Origin: Chondrilla cf. caribensis
Lineage: Eukaryota; Porifera; Demospongiae; Chondrillida; Chondrillidae
Direction: 5' to 3'
Assembly: GCA_964020155.1 (NCBI GenBank)
Contig: OZ026546.1
Location: forward strand, 4,895,400 to 4,959,399
DNA: 64,000 bases
Shown: piece after piece, positions 23,444 to 34,712 of the stretch
How positions within the stretch are numbered: the stretch's first letter is position 1
How the letters are laid out: each line of letters starts with the position of its first letter
Notes under the pieces: generated by a model
What the model saw: the letters and a program-made list of their open reading frames with translations, nothing else
What the model was told of the DNA's origin: nothing
The model's database searches: none
Translations under genes and position numbers: made by a program

Positions 23444-24436
23444 TTAAAAGGTAGTTACTTGGTTTTCAGGTTCTGTAATGGGCCTGGTCTTCCTGCACAC
23501 CTCGTCGATGGCGTTTCTCATCTCTTTGTCAGCAGTTAGCTGAGTCTCCAGCCGTTGTAACGGATACTGCTGCATGCAGGTAGTAAAAATGGCTTTTAGT
23601 TTGACTTGGTCCAAGGCGGTCTTTCCTTGTTTTCCTCTGCAATTACTGCCGCTTCTCTCCCGCAGTGTATAGACCTGAGCTGCCAGCCGACCAGCAAGGT
23701 TTCTCCGTGATCGACAACCTTGCAGTGCAAGGTTTAGAACTTCAGTAGCAATCCCATAACTACTAATAGGGGGGCTAATGATATTAGCCCGAGAAGAGAT
23801 GTCTTGGAGAACTGGGGTCATCTGGGCATCTGAAAAGTTGTCCGGGCCGTACCAGTAAGGCATTGGCCCCGGTGTTGACATCTCCTGAGGTGGCGGTAGA
23901 GGAGCTGGTGGGAAGCAAGGTGGTAGGGGCTGCTGCTCCAAGGATTGAGGGAGAGGCGCTGCTGGGATGCTGGGCTGCAGTGAAGGCTGCTGCTCCAACG
24001 ATTGAGGGTGAATGCACCTCTCTTTGACTTCATTCTTTAGAGCTGCTACCTCCTCCTCTAGGCTCTCCAGCCGGCACAGTCGAGCTTCCACTCGGGATAC
24101 GGCGTCTAGAAGGTCGTCCAACTTCTCCAGCAAGGTGTCCCGTCCGTCTGTCCGTGTAGGCTGCGATGGGCCTGGGAGATCCACGTCCCGAGTTGTAGGT
24201 GCTGGGGCCGCCAGTTCGAATGTAAATGGCTCCTCATTGTCGTCTTGTCGGGGGTTCTCTGAAGAGCGAACTCCATCATTGATCACTTCTGCATCGTATG
24301 TCCTCTTTGACTTTCCCCAAGCAACCACGACTTTCTTCCCGACGGCAATAGTGCCCTTCTTCACTGCGCTCTTCTTCACCCACGAGGTTGTCCCCTTCGA
24401 TCGTCCATCGCTCCACTTAACAAGGATTTTTTCCAT
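23444..24436 (-). CDS. BEN-domain protein carried by transposon
   Basis: A 330-residue uninterrupted frame. Residues 1-55 (KWSDG, TSWV, VGKKVVVAWGKSKRTYDAEV) look like a small beta-barrel, Tudor/SH3-like module. Residues about 100-135 form a Leu/Glu-rich coiled coil (LLEKLDDLLDAVSRVEARLC). Residues about 140-200 are Gln/Pro-rich low complexity. Residues about 225-315 fit the BEN fold, with NLAGRLAAQVYTLRE and GKTALDQVKLKAIFTTCMQQ matching the characteristic G-x3-LD-x2-K pattern. BEN domains bind DNA or chromatin in animals. Placed head-to-head with the transposase inside shared terminal repeats, it could be an accessory DNA-binding factor of the transposon. Alternative: a captured host gene. 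Confidence 0.75.
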   Translation of the reverse strand: MEKILVKWSDGRSKGTTSWVKKSAVKKGTIAVGKKVVVAWGKSKRTYDAEVINDGVRSSENPRQDDNEEPFTFELAAPAPTTRDVDLPGPSQPTRTDGRDTLLEKLDDLLDAVSRVEARLCRLESLEEEVAALKNEVKERCIHPQSLEQQPSLQPSIPAAPLPQSLEQQPLPPCFPPAPLPPPQEMSTPGPMPYWYGPDNFSDAQMTPVLQDISSRANIISPPISSYGIATEVLNLALQGCRSRRNLAGRLAAQVYTLRERSGSNCRGKQGKTALDQVKLKAIFTTCMQQYPLQRLETQLTADKEMRNAIDEVCRKTRPITEPENQVTTF

Positions 24437-24709
24437 CTCGGCTGACTTGACTGACTCACAAACGAACGAACTTGAAGGCTTAAACTAGAAAGTTCATATA
24501 ATCACGTTGAGAATCGTGGCTAATTATAGCCAGCACGCTCGAGGTGCGAGATTACCTTCCGCCAATCAAATAATCGTTTGATATTACACTGCGGTCCGTT
24601 TGTTAAACGCTTATTTGATTGGTTGAAACGTATGCGAATGTATCCTCCTTTAAATAGTATAATAAGTAACTGATGTCAGTTACTCTTGCATATGCAAGAG
24701 TAACTGAAA
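24437..24709. promoter_or_regulatory. Divergent promoter region of BEN gene and transposase
   Basis: 273 bp between two start codons facing apart. Next to the transposase start it holds a perfect 30-bp palindrome (24677-24706) and three copies of AGTAACTGA (24665 plus, 24676 minus, 24699 plus). These are candidate binding sites for the transposase or the BEN protein; the role is inferred from position only. Confidence 0.5.
24677..24706. repeat. Perfect 30-bp palindrome
   Basis: CAGTTACTCTTGCAT is followed directly by its exact complement with no loop. A second, overlapping inverted repeat (AGTAACTGA-TG-TCAGTTACT, 24665-24684) shares its left arm. Confidence 0.95.
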
Positions 24710-25735
24710 ATGCCCTTAACAACCTATCAGAGAGAACGAGCTGTTGCCCTATGGACCCAATCTGGACGCAAAACAACAATAGCAAAAGTTAAGAGAGACT
24801 TGGCCTTGGAAGGGATTATCGCCAGTCATGAGGCAGTCCAGAACACCATCACCAGATGGTGCGCAACAGGCAGTGTGTGTGACCGTCCAAGGAGTGGGCC
24901 TCCAAAGAAAGTCCCAGACAGTCATTATCGCTGCATCGATGACGCAATGACTCATGATGATGAGCTTACAGCTTCTTCTTTGAAGGACATCCTGACCGAG
25001 AAGTTTGGTGCAGAGAACGTGAAGTATGGCATAAGAACAATTGCTAGGATACGGAATGAACTTGGATGGACATTCACGTCAGCTAGATATTGTCAGGCAA
25101 TTCGCGATGCCAACAAGGAGAAGCGCCTTGCATGGTGTAAACAGCGTATCGACGATAAGGAGTGTTTCCAGGATGTCATATTCACAGATGAGTCCACCTT
25201 CCAGCTGGAGAGCCACCGAAGGAAGTGCTTCCGGAAGAAGAAGACCCCAAGAAGGCTCAAATACAGGCACAAACACCCACCTAAAATCCATGTCTGGGGA
25301 GGGATTTCAAAGCGGGGAGCAACTCACCTGGTCATGTTTGGAGGAGTCATGAATGCCACAAGGTATGGAGACATTCTCTCAGCCTCTCTCGTGCCCTTTG
25401 TCCAGAAGACGTATCCAGATGGACACCGACTATATCAGGATAATGATCCTAAACATACAAGTAAATACATTCAGAATTTCTTTCTGCAAAATAACATCAC
25501 ATGGTGGAAGAGCCCAGCCGAAAGCCCTGACCTGAATCCTATTGAAAAAGTTTGGGGATCCATGAAGACATACCTTCGTGACAAGTACAAGCCAAGGAAC
25601 CTACCACAGCTCAAAGAAGGCATAAAAGCATACTGGAGCAAGCTGACACCTGAGCTGTGTGCCAGGTATATCGACCACTTACAAAAGGTCATGCCCATTG
25701 TTGTCCAGGAAGAGGGGCGACCTTCAGGACACTGA
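24710..25735 (+). CDS. Tc1/mariner-type transposase, DD34E
   Basis: 341 residues, the usual length for Tc1 transposases. The N-terminal half reads as paired helix-turn-helix DNA-binding segments (TTYQRERAVALWTQSGRKTT; ITRWCATGSVCDRPRSGPPK). The catalytic part has VIFTDEST, then YQDNDPKHTS, then SPDLNPIEKVW, with 34 residues between the second Asp and the Glu. The GGIS block HVWGGISKRGATHLV is present. No frameshift or stop is seen and the start follows the palindrome directly, so it could be functional. It would cut and paste elements with matching ends, including perhaps 6756-7805. Confidence 0.9.
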   Translation: MPLTTYQRERAVALWTQSGRKTTIAKVKRDLALEGIIASHEAVQNTITRWCATGSVCDRPRSGPPKKVPDSHYRCIDDAMTHDDELTASSLKDILTEKFGAENVKYGIRTIARIRNELGWTFTSARYCQAIRDANKEKRLAWCKQRIDDKECFQDVIFTDESTFQLESHRRKCFRKKKTPRRLKYRHKHPPKIHVWGGISKRGATHLVMFGGVMNATRYGDILSASLVPFVQKTYPDGHRLYQDNDPKHTSKYIQNFFLQNNITWWKSPAESPDLNPIEKVWGSMKTYLRDKYKPRNLPQLKEGIKAYWSKLTPELCARYIDHLQKVMPIVVQEEGRPSGH

Positions 25736-26246
25736 ACTATCTATTCTATTATTATTATTATATTCTTATTCTATGGAAGAACAGTTTATTGTGTTTGCTA
25801 GTGTAACTGTTATAATTGTGATTGCCTTCCCTCTGCATTAGTTGTTGGGTGACATTTGACCTTTTGCGCTATTAAATAAACATTGCGTTGTTAAATTTTG
25901 ATTGATTGAAAACCACAATCCCTCACTCTTCCGCGAAGTAGAAAAATGGCGGCGCTGGAACACTATCTGTTGACGATTTGGGGTTACGAGAGCGTACTGT
26001 CTCGCAGACTGCGATAGATAGATTCAGGTAAACCTGCTCGGAACCATTTTCTGTGCGATCATGGCGAACTACCGCGCCGTACGTACGTACGTTTTCTCTC
26101 CGCGGGTACCAAGTGGTCGATCCGCAGGCGTAAACCGATCTTTCCGCAGGACGTTCATGAAAATCAACGACTTGCCGCTCTGCTATACGCAGATACCAAG
26201 CGCGGCAAGCCTGCGGAAAAATTCAGGTTTCTTGTAACATGTACCG
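25736..26246. other. Right non-coding arm of the 4.2-kb transposon
   Basis: ATT-rich 3' region, AATAAA at about 25875, then GC-richer subterminal DNA with TCCGCAG/CTGCGGA words and ACGTACGTACGT before the terminal repeat. Confidence 0.55.
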
Positions 26247-26645
26247 TATGTAGATAAATAATAACATACAGTACATGTTAATAGCATTGATAAGCAATAA
26301 ACTGGAAGAGTGATTTGTGGGACTACCAAGTAGAAAGAATGTAAGAGATAAGGAAAGAATTGGTTTAGGAGCACAATTTTACCAAAGTTGACAGGTAAGT
26401 ACATTCCATGTACTTGTATGCTGGTTGAGGGTTAGATCAAAGGAAAAACTGTGTGTACATAAGCCATGTAGCAGACACAGCACAGGTCACCAGACAGGTT
26501 TCATTGTTAGAATTAATTGAGTGAGAACGAGGCAGGAAAATACTAAACATATTGCATATAATGTGTTGTATTGAGCTATGTGCCTATTTGCAGTATAAAT
26601 TGTCTATCAATCACCACACCAGGATATAACTATTACTTCTATATA

Positions 26646-26938
26646 CGCATCACAGAAAACTTGACATATCATAATACAACCATGGTGCAATTAGGATTAT
26701 GTTATGACAAATCTGCATCACATTATAACGACATACAAAAGAATCAATGGGGTTGGAGAAAACTACGATTGTTTTACAATTTCGCAATGATCAAAGTACA
26801 ATTAAACTACGATAAATACTTAACAATAGAAAATTACAATTCCACTACAACGGAATTATGATGTACGTAACTACGAGCAAATATATGATTCCACTACAAT
26901 TACGTTATGCTACGACATGTCAACTTTTCTGTGACCAG
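26646..26938. mobile_element. Short MITE of the 22-bp repeat family
   Basis: The ends pair as TCACAGAAAACTTGACATATC against the complement of TCACAGAAAAGTTGACATGTC. The interior holds AACTACGATAAATACTT and CAATTCCACTACAACGGAAT words like those in 9426-9887. Limits are approximate. Confidence 0.55.
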
Positions 26939-27201
26939 CACCAAATGCAAATTCAAGCAGGAGACATTGTTAAATGACAGGAGGATTTTCACATTACTTC
27001 GTTTCCATCAAACCAATCCAAATTATATGTACGTGCATATAAAAATATACAGTGGATGTCACTATTCAAACAATATACTTGTGAAGTATAATATCCACTA
27101 ACAAATTATTATAAACACTATTGTTGGGTTAGACTACGTAATGCCACTACTACAGTAACTACTATCACTGTTGAAATACTATCAGTCACACCACACAAGG
27201 T

Positions 27202-30200
27202 TTAGTCCTCCTGCTTCATTGGACCATAAGCAGGACTATCAGTCATTGTAATATCTTCATAAGTCTTTGGTTCTTGTAGTTGATTACACAATATGTCTTT
27301 GTGTTTGGAAGACAAATTCTTTAGGGTTGAAGTATGACATCCATATTTGGTTATGAGGAAAACAGCCACCACACTGATGACGTTCGTCACAACCAGGATG
27401 ACTGATGGGATAGCACCAGCTAATGCTTCTGGTAGTACTGATGTGGGCTCATATGTACACGGAGGACAAGAACCTGCACACAGCATGATGTATATACAGC
27501 ACAGTAAATCACATGTATGTACTTATGTATGTACATATGTACATTGCCTGCAAGTGCATATGATACTAATATACAACACAGGGTTTCATCAAAGGGTTTC
27601 AACGCATATTGCTCCAATATCTTTGGGACTATGGGGATTATGGTTAATTTATGGAACTTATTATTAATTATGTATAGATACATGGGAATTTAACCTTTCT
27701 TTGACATAATTCAGAGCCCAGAGTTCGAGATAAAATTGTTCATGAATGATAGCCGGGAACTATGCATTAGAGGAAACCCCGTGTTGTGTATTAGTATCAT
27801 GTTCTAATTTGCTGCAGGAGATCAAGTGGGTATCAGATTAAACACACAGTTTTGTCACCTAAGGTGCAAATAACTTCTGAGGCCTTGTGAGGAGAGTAGT
27901 AACCACTTAAGCATTCGTTGATCAGATTCAGTGCAGCTATTAACTCCACTCAGTACTGTACGAATTCATTCTTGAATATGTTGGGTGAATTTGGCAGCTT
28001 GGCATAAAATGCTGGGCTAGATATTCTACAACATACTCTGTACATTTATATACGTAATATGCACATACGTATGTAAGTACAGTCTAACTTCTCTATAACA
28101 AACCCCCTTGGGACCAATGAAATAGTTCATTATAGCAGGGTGTTCACTATAACAGGTTCATTCAAAAATGAATATCGACTATATAAATTATGAGAATCAG
28201 ATGCTTACAGACAATGATATGCTTAAGATATTGTGCAAATAACACATTAAGCCTACAAAGCTATTTAAAATACATGTCAAGTGAGGATTGTTGAAGGTTG
28301 GAAACCTTCTTCTCTCTGCAATCTGCTTCAATTTTGTTGATCATGCCCAATAAGTCTTCCGATTCAGGTAACGATTGTGTAAAAGCACGTACAGTTTCAA
28401 TTGCTGTGAGAAACTCTTTAAACGTAGGGATTATGGGTTCAGCCATGTCCTCCTTCTCTTCCTCATGTTCTTCTTCAACTGTCTTCTTTGAACTGAGAAC
28501 GCATTGAACAATTTCATCGTCTTCCAATTCCTCACAGGTGGCAACCTCCCATTCTTCAGCATCCAGTTCTGTGATTATCCTCTCCTCAATTCCAAGCCTT
28601 TCACACTCATTAGATACCGTTGGCAATGTCAGCTCTTGAAGGGCTCCCTCTGTCCACCCTGCATGTCTGAAACAATTGGCAACGCACTCTTCAGTTACAT
28701 GTTCCCAGGCCTTCTTGGTGAAGTTCATAGCCTGTAAAACATTCACTTCGAAGGCTATTTCATTGTCAATGCAGTCCACCATTCTCTCCAATAATAATTT
28801 TCGATACCATGATTTGAAACATTGAATGATGCCCTGATCCATTGGCTGAAGTACAGCGGTTGTATTTGGGGGCAAATAGTGAACCACAATTGCCTTTAAA
28901 TTAGACACAACAGGGTGGGCAGGACAGTTATCAACGAACAACACAATTTTTCGTTTGCGAGAGGCCATCTTGTTGTCGAGACTTCTTATCCATTCTGTCC
29001 ACAAATAACCAGTCATCCAGGCTTTGTTATTATTCCGGTAAGTGACTGGTAAAGTCTTCACATTTTTGAAACATCTCGGATTGGCAGATTTTCCTATAAC
29101 AAGCGGGGTGAGGCAGTCTGTACCATCCATGTTGGCACCAAGAAGTAGTGTAATTCTTTGCTTGCTTCTTTTGTTACCAGCACACTCGTCACCTGCACGA
29201 GGCAGGGTTTTGTTAGGTAACAACTGATAAAACAGCCCGGTTTCATCAGCATTATAAATATCATTCGATTTATACCCTTCAATCAGTGTTGGAAAAACAT
29301 CTTTTAACCAGGTTTGCGTTGTATCCATGTTTACATCGCCTTTCTCTCCAATGATTGTCTTAAATGATAAATCGTGGCGCTGTTTGAAACGGTCTATCCA
29401 ACCATTAGAGCAGGCAAAATCGTTAACACCAAAAGATAACGCATACTTTACTGCTTTAGCTTTCAATATGGCAGCAGATATAGGAACGTTCTTTTCTCTG
29501 GCTTGACAAAACCATCTGTACACAGCTTCATCAATATCTTCATACTTAGCAGGACGAAGTTTCTTTCTGTTCCACGACGAAGAGCCACTTTCAGCAGCTG
29601 CTTTGATTTTGTCTCTGTCAGACCATATTGTAGCGACTGTACTTTTTGGCAATCCCAGTTCCCTGCAAATACTTGCTTGGGTCTTCTTTTTCCTCTCTAA
29701 ATCGTCCACAATCTGTAATTTCTCCTTAAGGGCTAGTGATTTTCGCGCGTGTTTAACAGAAGAAGCCATTTTCCACATAGGAAATTGTTATGACAGGAAA
29801 TGACCACAGATCGTTATAAAAGGAAATAGGAAAATGGCTGATCGATATACACGGGTAGTATTACATACACAAGAATCAGTTTTAACGCTGTAGATCGTTA
29901 TATCCAGTGTTATCGTTATAGCCAGGGTTCGTAATAGAGAAGTTAGACTGTATATGTACGTACATACAATACTTATGTAAGTAAGCAACTAATCTTAAAG
30001 ACACAAGTACAGACATTAACATAGAGCAATGACACTTGTCAAGATTAATATTATGAGGCATATACTCACTAGGAGTTTCAGCAGTAGAGTTGGTACCAGT
30101 ACATCCAGCAGCACTTCCACAGCTGTTACTTTGAATAACTGTGAAATTATACTCTATAAGAGGATCTAGTCCACCAATAACACACGGACTAGTACAGTCT

Positions 30201-31058
30201 GTACTATTCCCACAGTTTGGTGATGATGTAGGACAGTAGGTGACTGTAGTGGATGTGACTGGAGTATCAGGAAGTTGTTGCCATGTAAGAGCAAACACAT
30301 CAGCACCGACATAAACAACCATAACTGAATGGCATGAAGGAACACCTGGAATGTTGTACATACATAATATCATCAGTGTTAGGCATGCTGCATCAAATCA
30401 TGTTACACAAAATACATGCCATATTACAGTGAAGATGTTCACATATTGTGTGCATTCTATGACTATGTGTATGTTTTAAGTATGGATACATATGTATGTG
30501 GCATTATTATACCAGAGTTTTATACCGGGCAGAATTTTCTTTTGACATAATATTTTATATTGAACCATTTGTACATATGTACATGCTCTGTATAAATTGT
30601 CTACACCAGGATACAACTATTACATACAGTACATAGTATGTGTCTATGCACAATATGCACATGTACAGTGACATTCACATGTTCACTACAGCACTGTACA
30701 CAGGGGTATACAGTACATATGTATGTACAGGTCTATAAACATGGGAGGTTGGTTGCAGAGAGCCAGGTGTAGTGGGACATTTGGTACAAGTGGAGGTGAC
30801 CTGAAAACATACAACTATATCCCTGCAAAAAGACACCTACATACTGTAAGTGCATACGTATGTATGCACACACGTACGTATGTACATGCATTCTCATGCT
30901 GGACCACACTCTTAAATATGTAACTGGTACAGTTATAGCAATAAAAATATCTATACACTGATACTCTCACCAAGGATATATATTTCACTAACAGTACATG
31001 GATTAGTGATATTGATTGTACCTCATTGCATAGTGTGTGTGTGTGTGTGTTGTGTGTG

Positions 31059-31128
<70 letters not shown>

Positions 31129-31601
31129 CGGAAACTGAAGACTTTCCACATGAGATGCATTCGGGACATCCTTGGCTTCACACTGTGGGACAAGAGAAGA
31201 AATGAGGAACTTCTGAAAGAAGCAAATGAGCAGCCTATTGAGGAGCAAATGAAGGAGATGAGACTGAGATGGTTTGGCCATCTTCAGAGGATGCCAGATC
31301 ACTGGCCCCAGAAACAGCTTCTGAGGTTCAGACCGAAGGGCAAGAAGAGAAAACCAGGAGGTACCCAACAGCGCTGGGTGGACCTCATCAGCCGTGACCT
31401 GCAAGGACTAGATGACTGGCAAAGTGACTGCCAGGACCGCAAAAAGTGGAGACAGCTGATCAGGACTAATCGAGGTTCGGGTGCAGTATGAGTGATTCCA
31501 ACCCAATGTTCAAAATGAACAAGGAGTAAAGAAGAAGAAGTGTGTGTGTTGTATGTGTGCGTGCGTGCGTGTGTGCGTGCATGCGTGTGTGCGTGCGTGT
31601 G

Positions 31602-31674
<73 letters not shown>

Positions 31675-34662
31675 CAGGTGAAGTACTGGTGTGCTGTTGC
31701 CAGGAAACAGTGAAACCAATGGCGCATAACAACACTACATACGTAAGTCATTGTTATGGCAAACTTGTAAGGGTCAACTGAAACCAAAACAATGTTGGGA
31801 AGTGAAACTACAGAAACACAACACATAACTGTAACTTGTATGACTTGCCAGGGATGTCCTGATTCACAGAGTACATAATAGTAGAATTATATGGAGTAAC
31901 TTCCAGAGAGTGAATTAAGTAATTATGATACACACACAACACAGAAGGCCATTATACTTCTCCCTCTGCATGATGTGCAAACAGAATATGTTCCACTTTT
32001 CTGTATTCCAAGTATGATCTGTGCACTTGACATGTGTGCTTATATTACAGAGGCACAACAGACTATTGAGATGACAAATAACGTACACATACGTACGTAC
32101 ATGTACAAACTGGGCAACAGCTTTCTCAGTTACCTCTACTCTCACTGGAGTATGTACAGTGTGTATCCTACCTTCATTTTAAGGTGAGGTTTTGCCAATA
32201 TTTCTAATACAGAGATACTGTGACAATAAACCGCAAGATAACAGGTGTGAAACTTTAATGATATTCATGTCTTCATTAATAATATTCATTACAAAGTTAT
32301 GTAAACAAGGTGTCAGTCCCCTATCATGCAACAACACACCAGACCACACCCTCAGTTGTTGTCTGAGGCTGGAACTCAGGGAACAGGTCTAACTCAACAA
32401 GACTATTGTCATATTCTACTTACTCATATTTCTATGTTGATTTATTACTTGAGTATACACTTGTGGTTGTGTGTCACTTACTACACAACTAGGCTCCATC
32501 CTACTGAGCAACAGCTGGGTACCAAGTGTCACACCAAGAACCACCAAACAATAAATTGCAGGTCAACAATAAAGAGGTGGAACTGACTTCGTTAATGAGA
32601 TCACTCTGTACATTAAGTACATACACACATGCACGTATCATGCGTGTACATACGTATGTACGTATGTACATTATACGTATAATATGTACAGCACATACAC
32701 TGTATACTTAAGAGCATGCAATAGAATAGACATTAGTGTGTTATTCAAACTCACTGTCCAACATACATCATATACACATGGTATTTATTATGTACTTCTA
32801 AAGAAGTGAGGCAGCAACATGTACAATAGTTTAACTCCAGACAGTGAAGCAACAATCAACTTCAGATCACTGAGTGCACCACAAATTTACACAGGACTGA
32901 ATACTCAATGGACTACATAATTCTTTAATAGCTCAGGACCACACATCTCACCACGATTGGTACTGGTGAGGGATACACATCAGTGCTTGACCTCACATAC
33001 ATATTATTGTACATAATGTACTTGTGTACTCACATGTGGTATGTAGGTACAACAAGATAACTGTTACCATAGATATGTATGTACGTATCCATCACACAAA
33101 CATGATTGGACCTCAATTGGTACTTACTTAGTAATGCAAGGACTTGGTGTACTTACGTATGTTACATGTGAAATATGCCATAAGGTCATAGTAGCTACCA
33201 CAGCTGGAAACATATGTACGTACATTCATACATATATGAGAAAGCAATTTACGTATAGTTTGATGGTTCCTTTCTACACATGGAAGTAACAAGAAGTCCA
33301 TCTCAGATGATATACACTAAACACAATGAAAATGAAGAAGTGAAATATTACCAAAACTCAAAGTCATCTCTGTGACATTGGGTGCACACTCAGTAACAAC
33401 AGGTCAAAATTAACATTCTACAGGCTTCAATTCATAAACCATACTTAATGTACACAAGGTCATCTCTGAACACATTAGTGCAATGTCATGAACTATTAGC
33501 TAAGTATGTACTAAAGCTGAGAAGTTGTTTAGAAAACAGGTAACCATTTGTATGTCAATTAGTTATACAATTTGTTCCTTCTACTATAATGTACATATGT
33601 GTACAATTTATTAAACTTTATTCAATGCATTTGACAACACACAGAATTCCTACATTTTTTGGCCCACATCACTGCCTCGTGTAAAAGGCATCAATTGATT
33701 TCACTCATAGAACATTGGTACAATATAAGCTACATATCCTTGGATATAAATAAATGTAAACAAATCATTAGTTTGAATGACAACACACAGTGAGGGTTTG
33801 GCCTATTGGAGAACACTCTCAGGATGACATATCTAAAGCGTGCACCATTGTACTGAGTGTGTTTCTCCTAATGACTTTTATGACACTGTGACCACTGTTG
33901 CCTCTCCTGTGGGGACTCCCATTCAGTCAAAGAATACAGGAGTTTACTGAAATTAACAGGATATCTAAAAATAGCATGTCCTCATTTGGATATGATATGA
34001 GTACTGTAAAAGCGGGGTGTTAAGTGCATGCGCTTTTGACTCTGGTTGACAAGAAAATATGCACTTGATAAAAGATATGCGCTTATTAGCAATTTAGTTA
34101 GTAGCAGTTTTTTGCAGAGTATATCTTGTCCTCCATGGCTACACGGCCTTCCTTTCAAATTTTACACATGCTTACTCCCTTTGCTGCTACTGCAAATTTT
34201 CTCCTCATCTTCAATCAATGCAGGACTGTCTTTGTGTCTGCGTGTCTTCATGAAAAGTGCTTGCACGTCTTGTGATTGCGACCGTTGTGTCAATTAAACT
34301 TTAGCGTCTTTAGTTTTTACTCCCTCTCATAACTTTTTTTCTTTCCTTTTTGAGGCTTGTAAGTCAATAACGAGCTGTTGCTGCCTGCTGGAGCTGCTTT
34401 CTGCCATATTGTTTCAAGTGCATATGTGGCACACCACCCATACGTGCTTAACAAATGAATGTTTTGACAACAAAATCACAGGCGCTTAACAAAAAATATG
34501 TGCTTAACAACCCGCCTTTACGGTACCTACCAAGCAAACCCTGCTGAGACTAATGAGGGAAACCCTGTAGTGAGAGCTTTGATTGGTCAGGCTCTAGTTG
34601 AATGAATGAATTATCAATAGTCAACACAGCAGTTATGGAATGGGCTTGGGTTGCAGAACTTG

Positions 34663-34712
<50 letters not shown>

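Larger units (their letters stand above)
22016..26246. mobile_element. 4.2-kb Tc1-type transposon carrying a BEN-domain gene
   Basis: About 35-bp terminal inverted repeats, identical over their length, begin CGGTACATGTTACAAGAAAC at 22016 and end with its complement at 26246. Each side is flanked by TATGTA, which contains the TA duplication expected for Tc1/mariner. Inside are a DD34E transposase (24710-25735, plus) and a BEN-domain protein (23444-24436, minus), transcribed apart from a 273-bp divergent promoter region. TACGTACG runs and GCGGA words lie near both ends. A smaller transposon is nested at 22250-23013. Perfect terminal repeats and open genes suggest recent activity. Confidence 0.75.

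Noticed and set aside
24710..25735. Treating the transposase alone as a stand-alone short Tc1 element
   Set aside because: No inverted repeats were found close around this frame; the only matching ends are those at 22016 and 26246.
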